A DNA stretch of 19,300 nucleotides from the NCBI GenBank assembly GCA_013695905.1, contig JACCZQ010000020.1:1-19300 (forward strand), read 5' to 3'. Of the stretch, positions 7,366-14,565 are shown in pieces (the stretch's first letter is position 1; every line of letters starts with the position of its first letter). Source of the DNA: Chthoniobacterales bacterium (GTDB lineage: Bacteria > Verrucomicrobiota > Verrucomicrobiia > Chthoniobacterales > UBA10450). Position numbers and translations under genes: made by a program. The notes under the pieces are model-generated. The model was not told the DNA's origin. It did not search any database and worked only from the letters and a program-made list of their open reading frames with translations.

Positions 7366-9108
7366 CTAAGGAGACGTTTTACCCGGTCCCCAGAGCGCGC
7401 GTCCGGGTGTGGCGCCGGTATGCTCTCCGTCCTTTAAGACGGGCACGCCATTTACCAGCACGTGCTTCATGCCGACGGCATATTGATGTGGCTGCTCGAA
7501 GGTGGCGCGATCGGCGATCGTCGCCGGGTCGAAGATGACAACGTCCGCCATCTGGTCCGCCTTGAGCAGGCCGCGGCGGTCCAGGCCGAGGTTCGTGGCC
7601 GGCAGATGGCTGAGTCTGCGCACTGCTTCTGCCAGGGAGATCACCTTCTCTTCGCGCACATACTTGCCGAGTAACCGCGCGAAGTTCCCATACGCGCGCG
7701 GGTGCGGATTGGATTTTAAGAAGACTCCTTCAGGAGCTTGCGATGCTTCATCGGAGCCGAAGGAGACCCACTTTTTCCGCAGCTGCTTTCGAAGGTTCTC
7801 TTCCGACATGAGGAAGTAAAGCGTCTCCACACGAGAGCGGTCCTCCAGAACGAGGTCCATGATGGTGGCGACAGGATCGGTGCCGCGCTCCTTCGCCACT
7901 GCGGCCAGCGTCTTTCCGGTGAGCGGCTTTAGCTTCTCGGACTTGAACCCAACCAGGAGGAGGCGATCTGGAGAGCCGGCCGCGAGGTAAAGGTTTTCCC
8001 ATTCATCGGACGGTGTGCCCATCGCGCGCGCGAGCTTCTCACGGACCGCCGGATCCTGCAGCCGGGCAAAGAGTGCTTCATAGCCTCCTGCCAAGGCCCA
8101 CGGCGGCATGGCAGCGTCCAGGCCGGTGCCGGCCGCGGGGTAGTTATACATGTCGGCGGTGATTTTGAGACCTTCGGTGCGCGCTTTCTCCACGATGGCG
8201 AGCACCTGGTCCATCTTCCCCCAGTTCTTCTCACCCGCGGCTTTCAGGTGGTAGATCTCGGCGGGGAGACCTGCTTCGCGGCTGATGCGGATCAGCTCCT
8301 CGACCGCTTCGATGAGCCGGTTCCCTTCACTGCGCAGGTGCGAGATGTATTTGCCTTGGTGTTGGGCCGCGACTTTGCAGAGCTCGATCAGCTCCTCGGT
8401 CTTCGCGTAGAAGCCGGGCGCGTAGATTAACGACGAGCCGATGCCAAGCGCGCCTTCCTCCATGGCGGTGTGGACGAGGGCGCGCATCTGCTCGAGCTGC
8501 TCGGGCGTGGGCGGCTTGTCTTCGAGGCCGATGACGTGCTCCCGCACGGTGGCTGCACCCAGGAAGGAAGCTACGTTCGCACTCACGCCGCGCCGCTCGA
8601 GGTGACGCAGATATTCGGCGAGCGTGGTCCATTCGATCTCGAACTTCACGTCCTTTTGCTCGTCGATCATGCGCTTCTTCATGTCGTCGGTGAGCGGTCC
8701 CATCGACCAGCCTTCGCCCATGATCTGGGTGGTGACGCCCTGCCGGATTTCGCTCTGCGAACGGCCATCGTGCAGGAGCGATTCTGTGGACCAGGAGAGC
8801 ATGTTGATGAAGCCGGGAGCAACGGCGAGGCCGCGGGCGTCGATGACGTTTTCGGCTTCGGTTTCGCGAAGTGCGCCGACGGCGACGATGAGATCACCGC
8901 GAATCCCGACGTCGGCACGGCGCGGCTTGTCGCCGGTGCCGTCGTAAACGGTCCCTCCTTTGATGAGGTAGCTGAACTTCTTTTCGGGCGAGGCTGGCTT
9001 CTGCTCCTGCGCGCTTGCGCTGGTGAGGAAACACACGACCGAGCCGGCGAGTAGCAGCAGCAGGAAGGAGCGGCCGCGCGGCGTGGCGGCGAGGAAAGCG
9101 CGGATCAT
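7366..9108 (-). CDS. Secreted D-aminoacylase-like amidohydrolase lacking the HxH motif
   Basis: A 580-residue amidohydrolase-superfamily protein. A signal peptide (about 1-33, cleavage after ASA) is followed by the family opening LIKGGTVYDGTGDKPRRADVGIRGDLIVAVG. In N-acyl-D-amino-acid deacylases the next strand reads PGFIDxHxH. Here it reads PGFINMLSW, so L104 and W106 replace the two metal-binding histidines. The segment equivalent to the zinc-bridging cysteine loop reads MGEGWSMGP with no cysteine. H257 (ISHLRSEG), H287 (IYHLKAAG) and D453 (FGSDEA), the later ligand and catalytic positions, are kept. It may bind one metal or act differently. It is first in an operon with the M28 peptidase gene (5-base gap). 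No strong ribosome binding site is seen before the ATG. Export is inferred from the signal peptide; the substrate is unknown. Confidence 0.9.
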   Translation of the reverse strand: MIRAFLAATPRGRSFLLLLLAGSVVCFLTSASAQEQKPASPEKKFSYLIKGGTVYDGTGDKPRRADVGIRGDLIVAVGALRETEAENVIDARGLAVAPGFINMLSWSTESLLHDGRSQSEIRQGVTTQIMGEGWSMGPLTDDMKKRMIDEQKDVKFEIEWTTLAEYLRHLERRGVSANVASFLGAATVREHVIGLEDKPPTPEQLEQMRALVHTAMEEGALGIGSSLIYAPGFYAKTEELIELCKVAAQHQGKYISHLRSEGNRLIEAVEELIRISREAGLPAEIYHLKAAGEKNWGKMDQVLAIVEKARTEGLKITADMYNYPAAGTGLDAAMPPWALAGGYEALFARLQDPAVREKLARAMGTPSDEWENLYLAAGSPDRLLLVGFKSEKLKPLTGKTLAAVAKERGTDPVATIMDLVLEDRSRVETLYFLMSEENLRKQLRKKWVSFGSDEASQAPEGVFLKSNPHPRAYGNFARLLGKYVREEKVISLAEAVRRLSHLPATNLGLDRRGLLKADQMADVVIFDPATIADRATFEQPHQYAVGMKHVLVNGVPVLKDGEHTGATPGRALWGPGKTSP

Positions 9109-9353
9109 GTCTCTGCGTAACAGGGCGCATGCGCGGTGTCACGTTCGCTGCTGGCGAGCGTCCCTGCGTTTTTTGAGTTTCGCGAGACCCCGGTGCGGTG
9201 GAGCCGGCGCCCTCGCGCCGATGGTTGTGAAGGGGCGCTGCGACGGCTGCACGTTGCGGCCCACGGGCGGGTCCGGTCGAGCAGCCGCTTTGTTGCACCG
9301 CAATTTATTAAAGATTCTGGGAGTCAAACGGTTGCGCCGTTCGAATCAAAGAT

Positions 9354-9863
9354 ATGAACATTCTAAAAAATGCAGAAGCGCAGCTTTGCTCGCCATCGGC
9401 TGGTGGAGGAGCACGGCGCTTCCGTTGGAAGCCGTTCGCGCTGGCGTTCCTTGTGGGAACGCTCGGGTTTGTGGTGACGGGATGTAACGACCCGTATTAT
9501 GGGCGCGGCAGGGTGCACACCGGTGTGTATGCCACTTATGGTACGCCGGGGCACTATTATCGGCATGATCCATATGGCTATGGCTATCGCCGTGGTTATG
9601 TGACGCCGCGGTATCGCACGACGCGCGGCTACTATGGAGCACGCTCCGGGTACCGGACGGGGGGTTACGGAGTGCGACGCGGCGGCTACTACGGAGCACG
9701 TTCCGGGTACCGGACGCGGGGTTACGCAGTGCGACGCGGCGGCAGCCAATATCGGCGCACTGGCCGTCAGGTCCGCCGCAGCGAGGTCCGTCGTGGACGT
9801 GGTGCCGCGAGCCAGCGCCGCGCCCAGGCCCGGCGGGCCCGCGTGCAGGAGCAAACGTACTAA
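9354..9863 (+). CDS. Tyr/Arg/Gly-rich repeat lipoprotein
   Basis: A 169-residue protein of unknown function. An unusually long charged N-region leads into a hydrophobic stretch (FALAFLVGTLGFVVTGC) whose lipobox VTGC predicts acylation at C44. The mature part is almost entirely Tyr, Arg and Gly, with two tandem copies of a 19-residue unit, GYYGARSGYRTxGYxVRRG, at 92-110 and 111-129, and ends in a strongly basic Arg/Gln/Ala tail. Such low-complexity basic proteins often bind nucleic acid, polysaccharide or peptidoglycan, but nothing here shows which. It is divergent from the amidohydrolase gene across a 245-bp spacer in which I see no clear promoter or gene. The only available start is the ATG at 9354, with a weak ribosome binding site. 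Confidence 0.75.
   Translation: MNILKNAEAQLCSPSAGGGARRFRWKPFALAFLVGTLGFVVTGCNDPYYGRGRVHTGVYATYGTPGHYYRHDPYGYGYRRGYVTPRYRTTRGYYGARSGYRTGGYGVRRGGYYGARSGYRTRGYAVRRGGSQYRRTGRQVRRSEVRRGRGAASQRRAQARRARVQEQTY
9627..9740 (+). repeat. Two tandem 57-bp units inside the lipoprotein gene
   Basis: Copy 1 is 9627-9683 and copy 2 is 9684-9740. They are in frame and differ at only a few bases, including the T/C in TAC TAT versus TAC TAC and a GGG/CGG change that turns Gly into Arg. The near-identity at silent positions points to a recent duplication. Confidence 0.85.
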
Positions 9864-9880
9864 ATCAGGCGCCGTTCGGA

Positions 9881-9918
9881 GAGCAGCGGTGTGCTGATTG
9901 CGTCAGCCGCCGCTGCTC
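9881..9918. terminator. Possible shared hairpin between convergent genes
   Basis: GAGCAGCGG at 9881-9889 and its exact complement at 9910-9918 enclose a 20-base loop. It lies between the lipoprotein stop (9863) and the thioesterase stop (9903-9905), overlapping the last codons of the latter. There is no T-run on either side, so any role in ending transcripts is tentative. Confidence 0.3.
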
Positions 9919-10376
9919 GCCAGCGCCACAAACGTGCCGGTAAATTCGGCGGCGGTGGCGCCGTTTTCTTCCACGCGCACCTCCAAGGTGAGGCGCGCTT
10001 TTCCTTTGGCCGCTAACCGCGCGCGGAAGGTCTGCAGTTGCTCCTGATCCGGAACGCTGCAGGTGGCGCGGATGGTTTCGCGCACCGGGCGAAGGAAACG
10101 GATGGAGCTTTCGCGGATGACGATGTGCGCAGCTCCGGCGCGCAACTCGAGCCAGAGCACTCCATAGCCGGCCAGGGTGGCGACGGCATTGATGCTGCCG
10201 CCGAAAGCGGTGTGGAGGTGATTGTAGTTGAGGGCCACCGGCGCCTCGAGGGTGAAGCCGGTGGTGTCGTGTTTCACCACCCGCACGCCCATCGCGCGGG
10301 TGAGCGGAATCTGCTGGTGGAAGAACGCCTCGGCTTCACGCACAGCTGCGCTGGCGCTTCGATCGGTCGGTTGCAC
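9903..10376 (-). CDS. YiiD C-terminal-type hotdog-fold thioesterase
   Basis: A 157-residue protein matching the YiiD_C putative thioesterase domain across nearly its whole length: FHQQIPLTRAMGVRVV near 19-34, then LEAPVALNYNHLHTAFGGSI and the hydrophobic helix around LAGYGVLWLEL. Hotdog-fold enzymes of this type hydrolyse acyl-CoA or acyl-ACP thioesters in the cytoplasm, but YiiD_C members have no firmly assigned substrate. In E. coli the domain is fused to an acetyltransferase; here it stands alone. The start is a GTG at 10376 without a clear ribosome binding site. It is convergent with the lipoprotein gene and divergent from the SRPBCC gene. Confidence 0.85.
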   Translation of the reverse strand: MQPTDRSASAAVREAEAFFHQQIPLTRAMGVRVVKHDTTGFTLEAPVALNYNHLHTAFGGSINAVATLAGYGVLWLELRAGAAHIVIRESSIRFLRPVRETIRATCSVPDQEQLQTFRARLAAKGKARLTLEVRVEENGATAAEFTGTFVALASSGG

Positions 10377-10474
10377 AGCGGGGACTCTAACATCTGTGGT
10401 GTCCGGCGCAGGTTGGAGGCATGAGAGGCCTGCGCGGCAGGGTTTCCGGAAGGTCGAAGACTATCGCAGGTCCA

Positions 10475-10500
10475 AGCGGCGGACGGGATTCGAACCCCTT
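10475..10500 (-). other. tRNA-like 3' fragment (T-arm plus acceptor strand)
   Basis: On the minus strand the sequence reads AGGGG TTCGAAT CCCGT, a 5+7+5 T-arm shape with a canonical TTCGAAT loop and one mismatch in the stem, followed by a GC-rich acceptor-like strand. No D-arm, anticodon arm or matching 5' acceptor strand exists in the bases beyond it, which run into the SRPBCC gene. It is at most the 3' end of a tRNA, such as is left at attachment sites, or a chance match. Confidence 0.35.
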
Positions 10501-10523
10501 TGGCGAGCGAAAGGAATTAACAT

Positions 10524-10991
10524 ATGGAAACCATCGAAAAATCTATCGAAGTAAATGCACCGATCAGCACCGTCTATAATCAGTGGACGCAGTTTGAGGA
10601 GTTTCCGCGTTTCATGGAAGGCGTAAAGGAAGTCCGCCAACTCGACGATAAACGCCTGCATTGGCACGCGGAGATCGCCGGCAAGGACAAACAATGGGAC
10701 GCCGAGATCTACCGACAGGAGCCGGACCAGGTGATCGCCTGGCGCAGCACCTCGGGGGCACAGAATGGCGGCGAGGTGCGGTTCACGAGCGCGGGCGACG
10801 GCGGGACGCGCGTGACATTGACGATGTCATACGATCCGGAAGGATTCATCGAGAACGTCGGCGACGCGCTCGGTGCCGTGTCGATGCGCGTGCAGGGCGA
10901 TTTAAAGCGCTTCAAGGAATTCATCGAAGAGCGCGGCGGTGCGACGGGAGCATGGCGCGGCGAGATTCGCGGCACATCCGTCGAGAGCTAG
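10524..10991 (+). CDS. SRPBCC (START-like/polyketide cyclase) family protein
   Basis: A 155-residue protein with the SRPBCC helix-grip fold: an N-terminal strand with IEKSIEVNAPISTVYNQWTQFEEFPRFMEGVKEV, a run of beta strands including DKQWDAEIYRQEPDQVIAWRS, and a long C-terminal helix (VQGDLKRFKEFIEERG). This group resembles the Coq10/oligoketide-cyclase branch found in many soil bacteria. The fold makes a hydrophobic ligand pocket, and neither ligand nor pathway can be read here. AAGGA at 10511-10515, 8 bases before the ATG, is one of the better ribosome binding sites in the window. The gene is monocistronic, ending in a strong hairpin terminator. Confidence 0.88.
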   Translation: METIEKSIEVNAPISTVYNQWTQFEEFPRFMEGVKEVRQLDDKRLHWHAEIAGKDKQWDAEIYRQEPDQVIAWRSTSGAQNGGEVRFTSAGDGGTRVTLTMSYDPEGFIENVGDALGAVSMRVQGDLKRFKEFIEERGGATGAWRGEIRGTSVES

Positions 10992-11016
10992 CAACATATT
11001 TCGGAGAGGATAGCGG

Positions 11017-11066
11017 GCGGCAGTGCGGGCAGAATGGAGAGGGAGCCCGGCTGCCGCTTTTGCTTT
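11017..11066 (+). terminator. Rho-independent terminator of the SRPBCC gene
   Basis: GCGGCAG at 11017-11023 pairs with CTGCCGC at 11051-11057. Just inside, a GGGC/GCCC block extends the stem after a small bulge. TTTTGCTTT follows directly from 11058. It starts 26 bases after the SRPBCC stop codon. Confidence 0.75.
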
Positions 11067-11098
11067 CTAGACCCTACTAAGAGTCTAATTAAGGTTCT

Positions 11099-11150
11099 TT
11101 GTTACAGCTGGTAAACCTCCTATAATCTACGTACGGTGAACACCTTACGT
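11099..11150 (+). promoter_or_regulatory. Promoter and palindrome upstream of the secreted Cys/His protein gene
   Basis: TTGTTA (11099-11104) and a perfect TATAAT (11121-11126) are spaced 16 bases apart, giving a predicted start near 11133 and a leader of about 75 bases. Overlapping that start is a near-perfect inverted repeat: ACGTACGG (11129-11136) and CCTTACGT (11143-11150) match at 7 of 8 positions around a 6-base centre. It could be an operator or the first hairpin of the leader. A second small inverted repeat, TAGAC/GTCTA, lies at 11068-11087 just upstream. Confidence 0.6.
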
Positions 11151-11208
11151 AATATGCGGTTATCCCAAAGAAAACGCTGGCACCATTGGCACGAGCCTTG
11201 CATACACA

Positions 11209-11778
11209 GTGCCCGTGCAACGCTTCGTTTCCTTTTCTGTTCTCGCTCTTCTCTGCCTCGGGTTCTCCGCCACCGCTGCTCAAGCTGAAGGCTTGGTGCG
11301 ATCGACCTCGCGCTTCTACTATCAGGATTCGAGCTCCGGTCGCGTCACCAGCGCTCGTATCATCCGCCGATATCACGTGCCGGTGGTGCGGCCCTCGGCA
11401 AAAATTGATCCGCGACTCGACCCACGGTTGCGTCGCGCTGCGACCATCGCGCAGGAGCGGTCAAATGCCCGGACGAAGGCGCGTTGCTGGCGCTACGTGA
11501 AACAGGCGCTGCTCGCCGCGGGGGTGGTGGACTCCTACCCGAAGACAAATTATGCGCGGGAAGCCGGCGAGGAGCTGGTGCGCAATCATGGCTTCAAGAA
11601 ACTTCCGATGCGCGATCCATATGCGGCTCCGATCGGTGCCGTGATTGTTTACGGCAAGGGTACGGGTGGTGCCGGGCACGTCGAGATTCGGACGAAGGAC
11701 GGCTTCGTGAGCGATTACCGCAGCAAGAACCGCTGCTACTTTCCTGTGCTCGCGGTTTACGGAAAGTTTTCCTCGTAA
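11209..11778 (+). CDS. Secreted Cys/His protein, NlpC/P60- or CHAP-like
   Basis: A 189-residue protein with a clear signal peptide (FVSFSVLALLCLGFSATAAQA, cleavage near residue 26). A linker of about 60 residues follows, rich in Arg, Ser and Pro. The C-terminal half holds C93 (ARCWRYVKQALLAAG), then PIGAVIVYGKGTGGAGHVEIRTKDGFVSDY with H157 in a GHVEI motif and D169 nearby. A Cys at the start of a helix, followed by a GxVxVY strand and a GHVEI strand, is the layout of papain-like NlpC/P60 and CHAP amidases that cut peptidoglycan peptides. I infer that role and cannot name the exact family. The start is GTG at 11209, with a second in-frame GTG at 11215. It has its own promoter and is convergent with the bactofilin gene. 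Confidence 0.75.
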   Translation: MPVQRFVSFSVLALLCLGFSATAAQAEGLVRSTSRFYYQDSSSGRVTSARIIRRYHVPVVRPSAKIDPRLDPRLRRAATIAQERSNARTKARCWRYVKQALLAAGVVDSYPKTNYAREAGEELVRNHGFKKLPMRDPYAAPIGAVIVYGKGTGGAGHVEIRTKDGFVSDYRSKNRCYFPVLAVYGKFSS

Positions 11779-11832
11779 GCGGGGAGCGGTCGTTTCCAGC
11801 TCGCGTTTGTTCGCGAGTTTCTCTCGCTCCGA

Positions 11833-12258
11833 CTACGCCGGCCGTGGAGCGGTCGCGATCTTCGCGCTGCCGAGGAAGGTAGCGTCTTCGTCAACGACCA
11901 GGCGCGGCGCTTCGATGTCGCCGCGCAATGTGCAGCCGGAGTGCAGCTCGCAACGCTCGGCGGCCGTGACGTTGCCGTCGATAATGCCGTAAACCGCGAC
12001 CGCCCGCGTTCTGATCTCGCCGCGGATGTGCGCATTCTTCCCGACCGTCAGGCGACCGCCTGAGTCGATGGAGCCTTCCACCTCGCCGTCGATATGGAGC
12101 TCGTCGCTAAATTTGATCGAGCCCTTGATGGAGACGCCGCTGGAGAGAACGCCGCCGGTCCGGGGGATCTGGGCGGTGCCATTCGACGGCCGGGCGGCGG
12201 GAATGGGAGGTGCACTGGGAGGGGTGTCGCTGCGGGGCGTGGAGGAGAACATCTGCAT
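11833..12258 (-). CDS. Bactofilin (polymer-forming cytoskeletal protein)
   Basis: A bactofilin/DUF583 protein. A short Ser/Pro-rich N-terminal tail (FSSTPRSDTPPSAPPIPAA) precedes the right-handed beta-helix domain, seen as repeating short strands: SSGVSIKGSIKFSDELHIDGEVEGSI, RLTVGKNAHIRGEIRTRAVAVYG, IDGNVTAAERCELHSGC and LRGDIEAPRLVVDEDATFLG. Bactofilins polymerise without nucleotide and scaffold cell-shape, stalk or peptidoglycan-modifying proteins. The neighbouring convergent gene encodes a putative peptidoglycan hydrolase. In other bacteria bactofilins often pair with M23 peptidases, so a functional link is possible but unproven. I start at the ATG at 12258. ATGs at 12252 and 12312 are also possible; the longer N-terminus does not look like family sequence. 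Confidence 0.9.
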   Translation of the reverse strand: MQMFSSTPRSDTPPSAPPIPAARPSNGTAQIPRTGGVLSSGVSIKGSIKFSDELHIDGEVEGSIDSGGRLTVGKNAHIRGEIRTRAVAVYGIIDGNVTAAERCELHSGCTLRGDIEAPRLVVDEDATFLGSAKIATAPRPA

Positions 12259-12490
12259 TGAATATGAATTGTTAAGTGCGGTCGATTTTCCGTCCGCCGC
12301 GAGCGGGAACATAAATCGCTGACCGCGTTATGGATGTCGAAACAGAAGCATGACAGATACTGTGCCGTGCCGATAGGGAAATCTCGGCAGAGCGGAAATA
12401 TTCTCCGGCAAGGAAAAGAAACCGCCTTCGTCGGCGCGCCGGCCGGTGCGTCCGGGACGGCTCAGAATACGGCTGAGCGGACGTGAAAAA

Positions 12491-12883
12491 TCAGGCCGCA
12501 GCCGCGCACTCGAACCGGTGCTGCCCGTAGGCGGCGCGGTGGCGGAGCTGCGCGAGACGCGCCTTGACCGCTTCGCAGCGGCTTTGTTCGCGGCTCGCTT
12601 CGGCGACCGGCAGCGACTGCGCGCGGTAGGAAAATCGCGCCGGTCTGGTGCAATTTTCGACCAGCTCGTTTGCGATCGCAGCGCGCGTGAGGGTGGCGTT
12701 CGTCGGCTGCCCTTCAGCTTCTGCAAGGGCCAGATCGCGAGCGGCGATGTAAGCGTGGATCTCCGCGACAGCCTCAGGCGAAGACGCGGCGACAGGGCGT
12801 GCGGCTGGAGCCGTCCGCCTCGGGGAGAGATGGGAGCCGGCGACGAAGTTGGCGCCGCGGGTGATAGCAGGGTTGAGGTGCAT
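12491..12883 (-). CDS. Hypothetical protein, weakly supported
   Basis: A possible 130-residue protein beginning MHLNPAITRGANFVAG. The middle (SPEAVAEIHAYIAARDLALAEAEG) and C-terminal parts (VAEASREQSRCEAVKARLAQLRHR) would form amphipathic helices, with no signal peptide, membrane segment or recognised motif. I do not recognise it. A long open frame also exists on the plus strand, as expected by chance at this GC content, and there is no ribosome binding site. If it is not real, 12313-13023 is about 700 bases without a gene, in which I see only a short inverted repeat (CTCAG/CTGAG near 12462-12478). Confidence 0.35.
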   Translation of the reverse strand: MHLNPAITRGANFVAGSHLSPRRTAPAARPVAASSPEAVAEIHAYIAARDLALAEAEGQPTNATLTRAAIANELVENCTRPARFSYRAQSLPVAEASREQSRCEAVKARLAQLRHRAAYGQHRFECAAAA

Positions 12884-13023
12884 GCCGGGTTGTGTAGCAG
12901 TTATCGTGCTCACGGCTGCGGCCCGCCGTAGGAAACTGCGCGGCGCGGGGCTGCACCTGCGGCGGATCGAGGTGGGAACGCATGTTACAGGCGCGCGGGC
13001 GGAGGGGCGGACGATTCCGGTGG

Positions 13024-13185
13024 ATGAAGCATTCGCTGATTTGGATCGCAATTCTGCTGGTCATCGTTTGGGTCGTGGCGCGGCTGGTCCTCGCCGTGAC
13101 CGCCGTCGCTCTCAACCTCCTCTGGGTGATCGCGATCGTTGTCGCGGTCGTTTGGGTGATCGGCCACTTCCGGAACAGGGCTTGA
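13024..13185 (+). CDS. Small two-helix membrane protein (Lmo0937/DUF5670-like)
   Basis: A 53-residue protein beginning MKHSLIWIAILLVIVWVVARL. It is almost wholly hydrophobic: one helix at about 4-23, a second at about 28-46, then a basic tail (GHFRNRA). The second half, LLWVIAIVVAVVWVIGHF, is like the Lmo0937/DUF5670 family of tiny membrane proteins, which have no known function and are often stress-induced. I chose the ATG at 13024 over the one at 12982, because the extra residues are Arg/Gly-rich and would precede the first helix oddly. It ends 30 bases from the end of the convergent monooxygenase gene. Confidence 0.6.
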   Translation: MKHSLIWIAILLVIVWVVARLVLAVTAVALNLLWVIAIVVAVVWVIGHFRNRA

Positions 13186-13214
13186 GCCGCGCCGACCGGT
13201 CACGGCAAACGGTC

Positions 13215-14222
13215 TTAGCGGGCTGCAGCCGAGTTGAGACCGGCGAAAATATGCGCGGCCATTTCGAAGGAACGGAGCCGCGCCGCGTGATCGAAGATTT
13301 GCGCGACGGCGATCACTTCATCGGCCGCCGTTTCGTCAAGCAGCGCCCGGAGCTGTCGGCGGACGGTCTCCGGTGACCCAACCGCGGCGCAGCGCATCCG
13401 CTGGAGGATGGCGCGTTCTTCGGCCGCGCTCCACCGGCCGTCCATGGTCTCGACCGGCGGCGGGAGCAGGCTTGGCCGGCCGCGGATGAGCGCCAGCACC
13501 TGCTGCTGCGCGGAGGTGAAGAGGCGCTGCGCCTCCGCGTCGGTATCGGCCACGTAAACGCCGGCACCGACGATGACGTGCGGTTTCGGGGACGCGACAG
13601 AAGGGCGGAAATTCCGTCGATACAACTCGAGCGCGACGTGGAGGTACTCGGGCGCGAAATGCGAGGCGAAGGCAAACGGAAGGCCGAGCTGCGCCGCGAG
13701 CCGCGCGCTGAAATCGCTGGAGCCGAGCAGATAGAGCGGCACCTCGAGCCCGGCACCGGGCACCGCCTGCACCGGCTGCGTCGCGGCGGAGGCGCGGAAG
13801 TAGGATTGCAGCTCCACCACATCATCAGGGAAGCTGTCCGCGCCGCCGCCGAGATGGCGACGGAGTGCGCGGGCGGTGAGTTGATCCGTGCCCGGGGCGC
13901 GCCCGAGGCCGAGATCGATGCGGCCGGGGTAAAGTGAGGCGAGGGTGCCGAATTGCTCCGCAATGATGAGCGGCGCGTGGTTTGGCAACATGACACCGCC
14001 CGCCCCGACGCGGATCGTCGTCGTCGCAGCAGCGACATGCCCGATCACCACCGTCGTCGCCGCACTCGCGATGCCGGGCATGTTGTGATGCTCGGCGAGC
14101 CAGAAGCGGTGGTAACCCCACTGCTCCGCGTGGCGCGCGAGGTCGGCGCTATTGCGGAAGGCGAGGGCGGCGTCACCCCCTTCGATGACCGGGGCCAGAT
14201 CGAGAACCGAGAAGAGCACCAT
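13215..14222 (-). CDS. LLM-class (bacterial luciferase-like) flavin-dependent monooxygenase
   Basis: A 335-residue TIM-barrel protein of the luciferase-like superfamily, at the usual length for the YhbW/MsnO8-type branch. FSVLDLAPV opens the first strand, [16 protein letters not shown] is at 43-58, [23 protein letters not shown] at about 72-94 and [13 protein letters not shown] at 101-113, all characteristic of that branch. Members use FMNH2 supplied by a separate reductase and O2 to oxidise small organic substrates; no reductase lies beside it and the substrate is unknown. The ATG at 14222 is preferred to 14240 because the conserved first strand begins immediately after it. It lies about 50 bases downstream of the pilus/secretion-like gene, on the same strand. 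Confidence 0.92.
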   Translation of the reverse strand: MVLFSVLDLAPVIEGGDAALAFRNSADLARHAEQWGYHRFWLAEHHNMPGIASAATTVVIGHVAAATTTIRVGAGGVMLPNHAPLIIAEQFGTLASLYPGRIDLGLGRAPGTDQLTARALRRHLGGGADSFPDDVVELQSYFRASAATQPVQAVPGAGLEVPLYLLGSSDFSARLAAQLGLPFAFASHFAPEYLHVALELYRRNFRPSVASPKPHVIVGAGVYVADTDAEAQRLFTSAQQQVLALIRGRPSLLPPPVETMDGRWSAAEERAILQRMRCAAVGSPETVRRQLRALLDETAADEVIAVAQIFDHAARLRSFEMAAHIFAGLNSAAAR

Positions 14223-14274
14223 GGCGGCGGAGCTTACCACGGGAAGACCGGGTGCGCCGCGGCGGCGGGCGGGC

Positions 14275-14565
14275 TCAGGGTTTCGCCGGCAATCCGATCC
14301 GCGCGGTGATGGTTTGCATCCCGTCGGTGAGTTCGATGCGGCCGTCGGCGATCTGCGTCACGCGCAAGCGCACGGTGACGTGAGCGGCCGGGGTGCGGAC
14401 GACGAGGTATTCACCCTCACCGATCTGGCGATCGTTAATCACGGCGAGGCGCGGGTGTCCGATGGAAATGGCGCTCACGATGATTTGCTCCGGGCGGATC
14501 TGGATCATCAGCGGCTGCGGCGGCACCACCTCTTCGCGCGAAGCGGAGATGTGTTTCGTCTGCAC
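14275..14565 (-). CDS. Small protein resembling pilus/secretion periplasmic proteins (MshK/PilP/GspC-like)
   Basis: A 96-residue frame from a GTG at 14565. Its C-terminal two thirds, [22 protein letters not shown] followed by [26 protein letters not shown], has the 'x-A-I-I-N-x-R-x-x-x-G' opening and paired beta strands of the small homology-region domain found in MshK, PilP and GspC. That match is by pattern only. No other pilus or secretion gene is nearby and no signal peptide or membrane helix is seen with this start. The frame stays open upstream to a TAG near 14630, so the true start could lie further up. Alternatively the 5' end may be damaged. Confidence 0.5.
   Translation of the reverse strand: MQTKHISASREEVVPPQPLMIQIRPEQIIVSAISIGHPRLAVINDRQIGEGEYLVVRTPAAHVTVRLRVTQIADGRIELTDGMQTITARIGLPAKP

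Noticed and set aside
9109..9353. Small genes in the spacer between the amidohydrolase and lipoprotein genes
   Set aside because: Frames here are short, Arg/Pro-rich and without ribosome binding sites. No family resemblance was seen.
10461..10524. A complete tRNA gene on the minus strand
   Set aside because: Only a T-arm and acceptor-like strand are present. No anticodon or D-arm can be folded, and the 5' acceptor strand is missing.
12446..12931. A 161-codon plus-strand frame competing with the minus-strand hypothetical gene
   Set aside because: Its translation is Arg/Gly-rich with no recognisable domain. The minus frame has more natural composition, though neither is certain.
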